NCBI GenBank assembly: GCA_029168955.1
Contig: JAPDOI010001756.1
Coordinates: forward strand, 62,001-126,000
Length of the DNA: 64,000 nt
Reading direction: 5' to 3'
Source of the DNA: Aplectana chamaeleonis
Lineage: Eukaryota; Nematoda; Chromadorea; Rhabditida; Cosmocercidae
The translations under genes were made by a program, and so were the position numbers. Shown here in pieces: positions 55,161 through 64,000 of this stretch. The notes under the pieces are model-generated. The model worked only from the letters and a program-made list of their open reading frames with translations, was not told where the DNA came from and ran no database searches. Numbering within the stretch: the stretch's first letter is position 1; the number at the start of each line of letters is the position of its first letter.

Positions 55161-55982
55161 GCATGAGTTGTTCTCCCCAGTCGCATTTTCACGATTTGTT
55201 ACGATTTGATACGATTCGTTACGATTTTAGGTCGAAATTTCGTAAATCGTAAATCGTAAAAAAATCGCCAAAAACGGCCGTAAATCGTAAACCGTAATTC
55301 GTAATTACGCACAGCCCTGCAGCGCATCACGCGCGGGCGTCACATTGGAGTATGAATGGCCTGTCTCCACGCCGGCGCGTGACGCCCGTTCCACCATAGC
55401 GGCGACGGCCGTAACGGTTTCTTCTTCATTTGCATTATTGATCCATCATCGATTTCGTTCCGTATCACAATAATTAATTGCAGTACTATACTCTGCAACC
55501 ATGATGGTGAATGCGTGTGCAGATTTTGCTTGCTTTGCAAAGTTAAAACCCACTTTAATCCGCTCCGCCAGCCTGGAGATAGGATACCAACCATAGCTTG
55601 GCATATTACAGCTTCCGGAAATGTTTCACTGTTTCCTACCACGCATGATTTTGTTTTGATAAGCTCAATGAAGAGGCTTGTAAAATCCTACCACTTGTCT
55701 TTCACCACATTTTTCGGTAGCTGGTGTATGCTCGTTGCCGGAGATTTCAAAGTACTGGTGGTGCTAGGAGGACGGGGCGGAGTTAACCCCACCATCAGCC
55801 GATATGTAGAGGCCTCGCCAACCCCAGGTTGGTTGGATGATGGAAGAGTCTCGTCTTATACTCCTTACCTACCCCTGTGCCCTTCCGTGTCATTATATTG
55901 GGGAGCTGCAACCAGCGCTGTAAGACCTTGCCAATGAAACCAAGCCACCAACTGCAACCACACCCCTATGTTACCCAGGAGC

Positions 55983-56429
55983 TTAAAGACGGTGTCCACC
56001 ATAAATCTCGCTCTCGAGATTTCAGTGTGAAACACTAAGTTGGCAGATGCTGGAAAGGACAGGGTCGAAGAAAGGAGCGAAAACGGGCCATAAATCGATA
56101 AAAACGTTCGTGAAGTGAAGATTTCGTTAGACCATTGCACCTGCTAAGCCCGGCCCGCCCCCGTTCTGACAAGCTTGTGGCGCCGCGCACGTTTTCGGTG
56201 GCAAATTGCCAAGCAACGCCGCCACGTTCACCGTCATAGATTCGCGCGCGCTTGCGGAAACCAGCACAGTCTGTAAACTCGTCCACGCCCTGAACGTTAG
56301 AAACCGTTATTTTAGCATATTCTGAACGATTTTCTTCGCTGTTTCTTCACTATTAGTTACCTCACGACCAAACTACTCCATTTTTGGGTCAAACCCGAGT
56401 GTGATATTCATCGTGAACACTGCCCATAA
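55983..56429. mobile_element. TTAA-type MITE, uninterrupted relative of 17770-18567
   Basis: Left end TTAAAGACGGTGTCCACC, right end TCATCGTGAACACTGCCC. Shares GTGTGAAACACTA and the long central region with its relative. Confidence 0.7.
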
Positions 56430-57756
56430 GAAGAAAACGCGTATTGTTCCGCGCCAACTCGAATAAAACGGAGTTCAACAAATATCTGCTGAAAAGCAAC
56501 AGAAAACAAGTACGCAGAAAAACTGGTTGTACGATATTATTCGAAGACACAAAGAAACTATACATAGTAACATTAAATATGCATCAAAATTAGAGTAGAG
56601 AATCGAACTATTAGGAGTAAGTCTCGTACATACATAGGAAAGGATGCGAAAATTTGTGTTCTCCCAACTAACCCATTCACGACTGTATAAGCCATCGGTG
56701 GGCCCTACTTCTCGAAAATCGAATTCTTCTCCACAAGGAGGATTACTCAAACCTACATACGAGCAATGTATTGACCTATACCAGACTCGACTACAAACAT
56801 CATGGTCCGAAGCTACACTTTAGCAGCATATTTCACTATTTTTGAAAGGCAAAAGTATTTTCGGAGCACTTGATGGTTTCCTCGCCCTCCTACTGCTAGC
56901 TTCTAGGTCCATAGGAACAAAATAGTCTCTTTCGGTTCTTGTTCATTTGTCAGAAGACGTTGAAGCCCAGCTGACCCTGTGCTGATTTTAAGTAGCTGTT
57001 TCTCTTGAAAGAAAGAATCTTGAAAGCTGGGCTTCCGGTACGTTGTATACTTTATTGCTAGGTGCAATACGGATATGGGAAATAAACAGCAACATGCGAA
57101 GGCATTCCATTCGAGCCAACTAAACTCACTGCTGGGTCAAGGTGTATTGTGACGCAATATTGCACGAGGTCCTAACGTGGAATCAACCCAAAATAGGCGT
57201 AGTCGTGAATGGGGTAACAGAGAAAATTATCAAGAAGCCATACATAGTTGGATAAGGCAGACAGGCCATCCTCGTCTTCGAGTGGTTGGCTGGCAAAATA
57301 TGAATTCACAAACAACTGCATTTTGAACATGAACAAGTGAACAATTTTTTCTTTTATCATAGATATGTCATTAACTAGTCATTTGGAAAGTTTGAATATA
57401 TGGACTCCATTTGATGTGACACGTATGCAACTGTCAGACAGAAAACGAACATCACAAGCATAATCACAGAGAATAGTAAGTAGCCAAAAAGCAGCGATGA
57501 CGGCTTTGCTGATCGAGAAAGCCGTCAGGTTCCAAATGGGTTAAATGAGAAAGTTTTCCAGTGAAAGGACATAAAACGTCTAAAATACTATTGCAACAGT
57601 CGACTTATCGAAATTTTTCTTTCAAAGACAGTGATCGCGACGGATAAAAGATAATGCTCGAATTTCTACAGGCTACGGAAAGCCAAATGACCTCTGTCGA
57701 AACTGATATCAAAAGAACGGCGAAACTATACTCTATTTTAATCCAGTGGGCTTTTA
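56430..57756. other. No certain gene
   Basis: Minus-strand frames at 57360-57172 (SALSNYVWLLDNFLCYPI) and 56750-56475 have acceptor-like sites but are not recognised and do not join in phase to each other or to the aPKC gene. Confidence 0.25.
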
Positions 57757-57758
57757 TA

Positions 57759-58449
57759 GAGCGCAGCAGGGCCAAGCGGGGCGTTGCGTAATTTTCCGAA
57801 ATCGTAGCGACCCCCCACCAGTAAAGTTTATAAAAACCCCCGGGCGCGATTTCTGGGCAGTTTATATTTGATAACTAAGCCGTCTGACGCCGAAAATTCA
57901 TTTAGTAGTCGGGCTCAAGTGTCTAAAACCTGAGCAATGCTGAGAATTTTCGGGATATCTTCACCAAATTTTCATTTTTGGTTCGAAATTTTCGCGATCC
58001 CCTAATCTTCATTTTCAGGTCAAATTTTTTGCGACCCCTCGTTGCGGAATTTCACAACCCCGCTTGACCTTGGAGCGCAGAGAGCCGAGACTCTTAGTCT
58101 CCGTCCCTGCCCTACGCAATTACAATGCACACAGTGCAGCCTGCCATAACCAGAAAGAGGGATCGATAGCCAGGATGGCTGTCGCATGTGTCAAAACCGC
58201 AAAAAGGCTGGAAAAGTAGCAAATGGCCTTAATTGAAGGTGACACTGGCCACCGTCAATCACAGCCCTGCGCTCCACCCCTGATTTTAGCGGTATAGACA
58301 CATTACGACCACCACCCCGATCGCCACTGTCACCACCGCCCTCTCCTTCCTAGCCGTCAAATCACTCAGCGTCTCTGCCGTTTCTTCTCCGATTCAGGCG
58401 CCCGCCCTTGCCGTCTCGTTTCTGACTGGTGTAAGGGCTCTCTGCGCTC
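57759..58449. mobile_element. TA-flanked MITE interrupted by the 306 bp hAT-like element
   Basis: Starts GAGCGCAG (resuming as AGAGCC after the inserted hAT) and ends GGCTCTCTGCGCTC; TA stands on both outer sides (57757-57758 and 58450-58451). No coding sequence was seen inside. Confidence 0.55.
57767..58072. mobile_element. Short hAT-like element, 306 bp, 8 bp target duplication
   Basis: Termini CAGGGCCAAGCGGGG and CCCCGCTTGACCTTG are inverted with few differences. GAGCGCAG flanks it at 57759-57766 and 58073-58080. That target is itself the terminal 8 bp of a surrounding TA-flanked MITE. Confidence 0.75.
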
Positions 58450-59188
58450 TAGGATGGCCAACTTGATGGAAACAGAGTATATCAGGGAGGCGGGAGGGGC
58501 AAAACACAGGAATCTGCAAACAAAAATAAGAACTTCCTTAGCGAACACTGCCAATGGGTAAATCTCGGATTTCAGAACTACACGATATTCCCGTGGTTAA
58601 ACATCGACCATCAAATACAAGTATTGAAAAGAGGAGAGCAAAAACTGCTCATGATTGTTAGTGAAGTGAGCTATACCGGATCAACGTTGGCACCTTTGCT
58701 ATAAAAAGTCAATTTCTATAAGAACAGGTTTCGCTAAACGAGGATATTTGCGTCCAAATCTTCTATCCACATTCTGTGGCCAGTTAAAGAGGGCTGACAA
58801 GGAAGCAGAACTTCCATCGGAAATGATAACTCGAAGACCAGAACTTAGCTTCCAAATTTCTTATGAAGTTACGAACTATCCATGCCTCCTTGCCAAGTCC
58901 GATGAAATCCGCAACACTTAGAATTCGTGGAAAGGGCACGAGAATGGCAAAAATGGTTAGGTGGGGAATGCTATGGATAATGACTGAAAAAGGGTAGCTT
59001 TCATGGCAGCTCGTTCCCACAGCGGTTGCCCTAATCATCAAAAGAGGACAGTACCCGACAGAGATAAGTTCTGAAAGTGATGAGGTTGAACCAATGGAAC
59101 GAGATGCCGGCAAAAACCGAGTGCATAGTTGATTGTCAGAAGGAAAGCATAAAGGACTAAATAAAGGAAAAGAGTGAACCATGTCAGG

Positions 59189-62100
59189 TTAAACAGCATC
59201 CTCTTTGCTCATTTGCAATGGATTCACGTATTCGAACCCATCGAACTCGCTTTGATCTATCTTGGCAATGACATTCGGGTCATCAGGCGTTAAAGTCGGA
59301 GCCTCGTCAGTGAACTGGGTATCGAAGTGTTGCAAGTCACGATCGTCCTCCACCGATGGATTGTACGGAGGAGCCACTTGCCTCTGTTCGAGCTGAAATC
59401 ATCAACGTTCAACGGAAATATTATTACGCAGGCAAGACCTGTAATAAACAAATACAGAATACTCCCCTCGCGAGTGCGCATGCGCTTCTGTGCAGATATA
59501 CTTCCTTATATCAATGCCTCAGATGTTGATTGTCATATTAAATAATGCATTAATTTATTAGCCTCTTATAGCCAGAATGTTTGGTTAGCAATGCTTAGCG
59601 TCAACGTTTAGGTAAACGTAAGAGTATAACAAAACGTCATAGTTTTGGTGTGAGACGGAGGAGCAATTGAAGAATCGTTTTCAAAAAGCAGTGAGTATGG
59701 AATGTAAGGGAAAATGATCGCACTGCAAACGCAAGGTTCTTAGGCGCTATTCTACTACTCAACGTCAGCGCGGCACGCGCGTGACGCCCGTTCCGCCATG
59801 GCGGCGACGGTTGTATCAACTTTTTCGTCATTTTAGTTAATAACCCGTCTTCAATTCCAGTCCGTTCCATATTAATTAATTCCAGTACCATCTTCTGCGT
59901 TCACGATAGCGAACGCATGCATAGATTTTGCTTGCTCGACAAAGTTATTGCCCACCTTGATCCACTCCGCCATAGCGTCGTCGCTGGAGTATTCATAAGG
60001 CGCTATTCATACTCCTCAACGCCAGCGCGTCACGCGCGTGCCGCGCTTGCGTAGACTATGAATACTCCAGAGGCTACGCCATGGCAGAGCGGGAAAAAGT
60101 GGGCCTCAACTTTTTAAAACAAGCGAATTCTGTACACGCGTTCACCATCACGATCGCAGAGAATAGTAATGGAATTATCATGAAGCGGAATGAAATAGAT
60201 GATGGACTAATAATAAAAAATGAGGAAAGGTTGTTACGGCCGTTGCCGCCGTGGCAGAGCGCGCGTCACGCGCGTGCCGCGCGGGCGTGGCGTCCTACCA
60301 TTCATACTACAACACCAAGGCAGAGCGTGCCGCGCTGGGGTTGAGGAGTGTCAATAGCGCCTAACCTCCGCAAATGCGTCACGTGCGTAGAAAGTATTCA
60401 TACTTCAACGCCACGCCAGCGCGTGCGCCGCGCTGTCATTGAGGAGTGTGAATAGCGCCTGAAGGGAGCAATAGCGTGACGGCTATGTTTGACTGATCAA
60501 GGTGTACTCAGCTATTTTCCTTCTACTTCTCTGGTGCGTGCTCCGTTTCAATGCGGGTTCCATTCTTCTGAAACGTTTGCGCTGTTTCTATCTGTCAAAG
60601 CGTACGCCGGCAATCTTCATATCGACATGCAGAACGTCATGAAGTGGTGTCTTCACCACTATTGGTCTCTTCAATCTAGAGAGAAACCAGCTTTGCAAGC
60701 GGAATTATTTCTGTTGCGGAGAAGGTGGTGGTCCAAATGTTTCCCGACCGCGAAAAGAGGCGGAGGAAAAGGGGGAGGTGCGAGGTTTCATGATTGGAGG
60801 AAACACAGGCTAGTGACAGCTCAGGCTGTACCCCTCTGACGATTATCTCTTTTAATCTGACGTCACCATCTATCTATTGCGCTCTCGACTGTGGGGAATG
60901 GCATAAGGTTTCGCACACATGTGTGCTATTGCGGCAGTGCTTGGCCACGTCGGAGAGAAAGAGACAACCTTCAGAGATGTTGAGACTGGGTTGCCACTAC
61001 TTGGTGTTTCCTCCAATCACCTCACTTCGCTCTTCCCCCTGTTTCCTCCGCCTTTTTTGCAGTTGGGAAACATCGTGAACACCACCACAGTCGGGTTTCA
61101 TTCAGTTTTTTAGTAAAGTTGCAACGCCGAAACGCAGCCGGGTGTCGCCGTTTGTGCTGTATTCAGAGCGGGTGACACCGGCTGAACGATGCATAGAACA
61201 ACCTACATAGATGTTCAACTTAATAAGATCGGAGATTTCGTAGACGCAGAGCGCCCCAGTCATCGGACGCCATTCCAGTCAAGCTTCGCTCACGCAAGTA
61301 GCAACTTTGCTTTAGAGACGGCAGTCAGATATGATAGTCGAACCAAGGGACCAGCTCGAGGTAACTCGATAGCTTAGTCTTAGTGAAATTATGATCAATT
61401 CCATTCGTGAACAATTACTCTGTCTACCTGCTATTGTGGCGCAGACCGAATCGAGAGCTCCGGTCATACCACTCTTGCCGCTGTCTGTCGCTTGAGGTCA
61501 GACTTAACTTCAGATGAAAACATCACGTGATCCGCTAACAACAGCGACTATCTACGGTCCGTGTGGCAGCATCCATACTCAGACATTCTGGCGTTTCTAA
61601 CGCGCATCAAACCGTCCCATTTCGACCTGTGCTGGGCAAACGGCAGAGTTCCCGCATGGCCATTCCGGTCTGCGTTCAGCGCCTGCCAAACCTCAGATTC
61701 CGCCGTTTGGCTAGCGATGACGTCACTGCTGCAAAGAGGCTCGGTGTTGCGTTCGTACACGATTTGACAGGGCATGAACTCGTTTGATCTGCCAAATCAC
61801 GTTATCGATGACTCCACAATTGACCAGGCCCATATCAGCAGCAGAACACGTATATAATGGGCCTCATCCCAGAGAGAGCGCAATCGCCCTTTCGGGGCCG
61901 CTCCTGGAAAGTGGCTACGAGTCACTCTCTGGACGATTTTTGACCGCTGAGGGGTTTCCCCCACGGTCCTCAGCGAGGGAAGCTCCCTCGCGGTAGACCG
62001 TGGCGTGGATGATGTCCCTGTCGCGGACCGCGGTGGGGGTGACTCCCTCACGCGGGCCGCGACATGGACGTGTCCTCGTTGAGGGAGAATCGCTCCTATT

Positions 62101-63910
62101 GAAATGATGGGACGCCGCCCCTAGCGCCACGTGCTTCTATAATAGGACGACGACCTCCTTTGCCGTTGTAAATCTAATCTACGTAGCATGGTCGAAACCT
62201 GCACACGGCAGTGAATCGCCGGATATAGCGGGGCAAACGGCGGATATGGGGCACCCGCTTTGCCCATTTTTTCGTTTCTAACGGGAGCGGTTCAGATTAT
62301 GACCCGCATTTGCTGCGCGTTACAAACCCCACAATGCCTGAGTAGCAATGTCAAGAAAGAAAGGAAAGGGAGAGGGGATAGAGCGGATCCTCGATGTTCA
62401 TCAGAGAAAAAGAATTCGTCCAACGTTACAGCAGCACCTTGAAGTCGACATTCTGGATGGGCACAAAGGATTCTGACTCAGTAGACTAGCTCCTCTGAAC
62501 AAATCTCGTATACAAAGAAAGTTATAACAATTTTAGTAAGGGCGCAATACATATATGTTTAAAGGCAGTGTTCACGATGATTTTCGTTCCCGAGTTTCTC
62601 ACTCAAAACATAGCGTTGGCAACCAAGTGTTACCAAAATTACGAAAAAACGACGAGAAACGCACTAAAACGTTATATTTCAGTGACATTATTCCCTGGCC
62701 TGGGCTACTTGTCCGATTGGATGAACGTGTTACCGGTGAAGAATGAGGCTAATCAAGAATGAAAAAATATTTTAGGTATAAAAATATTAGTTAGGGTCCC
62801 AAAGAAAGAGCTGAGCAACAGAAAGTAGAGAAAGTTCACAGAAAGTCGTACATGGAATAGAAAGTAGAGAATTGCAAAAGACGGGTCCACAAAATATTTC
62901 ATTGTCACAACGAACAGTTCCAGTAAGAGTGAGGGATTCGGTGGCCTTCTTGGGCGTTTTTCTCGATTTCTTCGTCATTTCAGTTCTACTCGGAAGCCAA
63001 AAAATCTATTTAACGATTAATCTCGAAATCGAAGATTATCGAGAACATTGCCTTTAAGAAAGAAAATTTGTAGCGAAGAAGTAGGTCTCAAAACGCTGCA
63101 TATGTTCCGAAAATCATTTCTGTGTAGGTGGGAAAACAACTTTCTCTCACCCCCACAAATGAAATTACTTTTTTCCTCTTCAGCCAATACTGTGGAGCAG
63201 GGCTGTGCGGAACTATCCCGTTTCTGAATCTGTTTCCGTAATTCCGGTGCTTTTCGAGCTGTTCCGTTCCGAGTTCGTTTTCGACATTTTAGCCCCGCCC
63301 CCACCCAACTGGGACACGCCCACCCGGGAGTGCCTCTTTACCGTTCCCCCAAACGTAATGGGCGGTGATTAGCGCAATCTTCTGGACTCCCTTCTTCAAC
63401 CGATTCGAGATGTTCATGCACCGCAGCCGAACCTCAGATGTTTTTCTGCAACAACCCAATTGAAGAACTGCCGCTAGGCTTCCAACACCACGACTTCCCA
63501 ATCTCTACTGCGAGATCATCAGGCCGTCGTCTTCCCGACCTCACACGTGCCAAAGCCGTCTAACGACTTTAGTCGAGAATCGAAGGAAGATCGGCTCGGG
63601 GGTGGGATTCAGGAATAAACGGATAGGGCTAATCTTTTGTTCGGAAACTCTCGAAACAAACGGGTTATCTCTTTCCTATTCCAACTTATTTCTTTTGTTT
63701 TCTCTCCATGAAGACAAAACAACCACTGCTGCGACTCTCAAAGTAAAACATGATTAGCGGATGTGAAATGAAATGGAAAATTAGTAGCAATTTTGATATA
63801 AAACAACATACCGCTTCCCAGTCGACGCTGTTCTTAAAGAAAGGGTGTTCCTTCATCTCATTCAGTGACTCATCAATATCTATTCGACATCCTAATCGCT
63901 CCGATGGGTC
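59189..63910 (-). CDS. pkc-3: Atypical protein kinase C, C-terminal two exons (gene continues beyond window)
   Basis: Two minus-strand exons, 63910-63812 (33 codons) and 59392-59189 (67 codons plus TAA), join in phase 0 with GT-AG ends. The first covers the end of the kinase domain ([11 protein letters not shown], then [12 protein letters not shown]). The second is an AGC-kinase tail: an NFD-like FDTQF segment, a turn motif in TLTPDDPN, and the hydrophobic motif FDGFEY followed by VNP. Glutamate in the usual phospho-Ser/Thr place of that last motif is the signature of atypical PKC (iota/zeta, PKC-3) rather than classical or novel PKC. The protein ends MSKEDAV, resembling the C-terminal valine motif of iota. 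The family acts with PAR-6, PAR-3 and CDC-42 in cell polarity. The PB1, C1 and most of the kinase exons lie to the right of the window. The 4.4 kb intron between the exons is full of MITEs. Confidence 0.9.
59739..60364. mobile_element. Two adjoining CGCG-rich MITEs in the aPKC intron
   Basis: TAGGCGCTATTC and ACTCCTCAACGCCAGCGCG-type ends occur at about 59740, 60000 and 60360 in alternating orientation. The interiors share CCGTTCCGCCATGGCGGCGA and GCGAACGCATGCATAG-like blocks. The same family flanks the third hAT at 51110-51147 and 55320-55560. Confidence 0.65.
60365..62558. other. Part of the aPKC intron without clear elements
   Basis: Contains a G/C-rich imperfect repeat at about 61920-62100 (units around CCGCGGTGGGGGTGAC and CTCGCGGTAGACCGTGG). 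No exon was seen. Confidence 0.4.
62559..63057. mobile_element. TTAA MITE, complete copy in the aPKC intron
   Basis: TTAAAGGCAGTGTTCACG to GAGAACATTGCCTTTAA, 499 bp. It serves as the intact reference for the copy at 783-2534. Confidence 0.8.
63199..63300. mobile_element. Solo terminus of a hAT-like element
   Basis: CAGGGCTGTGCGGAAC, resembling the third hAT family, followed by TTCCGT-type repeats. No matching right end or target duplication was found within the window, so this is a fragment in the aPKC intron. Confidence 0.4.
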
Positions 63911-64000
63911 CTATAAAAAGATAATCGTAATCATGAAAATGATTTGGAAATTTCTTCCTAATAGATAAGCAATTATCAACATGGATTCGAAAGAGGTAGC

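Larger units (their letters stand above)
51148..55319. mobile_element. hAT-type DNA element, second family, exact 8 bp target duplication
   Basis: Termini CAGGGCTGTGCGTAA and TTACGCACAGCCCTG, followed inward by many GTAAATC / GATTTAC units. CAGCGCAT stands at 51140-51147 and 55320-55327. The target is a CGCG-rich MITE whose halves continue on both sides. The interior holds the decayed LINE (51354-53410), a palindromic TTAA MITE (53728-54192) and a Ser/Arg-like MITE (54944-55160). No transposase was seen. Confidence 0.85.

Noticed and set aside
57172..57360. Possible exon (SALSNYVWLLDNFLCYPI)
   Set aside because: Acceptor-like site present, but the peptide is not recognised and no partner exon joins in phase.

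Overview
The window looks like a transposon-rich piece of a nematode genome of moderate GC. Three multi-exon host genes can be read, with small exons, strong TTTCAG-type acceptors and long introns. They are a Ski/Sno transcriptional co-repressor of the DAF-5 type (minus strand, about 35.4-46.8 kb, complete 10-exon model), the last two exons of an atypical protein kinase C, PKC-3 (minus strand, 59.2-63.9 kb, continuing past the right edge), and the C-terminal exons of a probable eIF4E-transporter (4E-T/IFET-1-like; plus strand, 12.1-20.9 kb, upstream part not found). The nematode call rests on the aPKC tail, the Ski/Sno domain pair and the splice-site style. No species can be named from the sequence alone.

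Most of the rest is layered mobile DNA. From 0.5 to 10.6 kb lies a nested foldback: an outer palindrome with ~150 bp tandem monomers, then a 7.1 kb element with an exact 8 bp target duplication, then hairpins with 41 bp repeats, then a hAT-type element holding a tRNA-derived SINE, a TA-flanked MITE and a LINE with an uninterrupted reverse transcriptase. A second copy of that hAT element (14.8-17.4 kb) carries another LINE at a different place and supplies empty sites for the first. From 17.8 to 20.2 kb, TTAA-flanked MITEs are nested in each other, with a minisatellite element inserted at GTGTCCAC. From 24 to 32.5 kb lie MITEs, an inverted pair of elements with ACATGTAA-rich ends, a CA microsatellite plus TATCCG array, and a 335 bp tandem array. 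From 49.6 to 55.3 kb lie minisatellite blocks and a third hAT-type element with a decayed LINE and a 465 bp near-perfect palindrome. From 55.3 to 63.1 kb come further MITEs, several in the large aPKC intron.

At least four DNA-transposon groups can be separated by termini and target duplication: hAT-like (CAGGG..., 8 bp), TTAA elements (TTAAAGGCA or CACTTA termini), TA elements, and a group starting TATA with an 8 bp duplication and minisatellite interiors. The last is the least familiar and the main candidate for something undescribed. No transposase gene, CRISPR array, operon or functional rRNA gene was seen. tRNA-like sequence occurs only inside SINEs.
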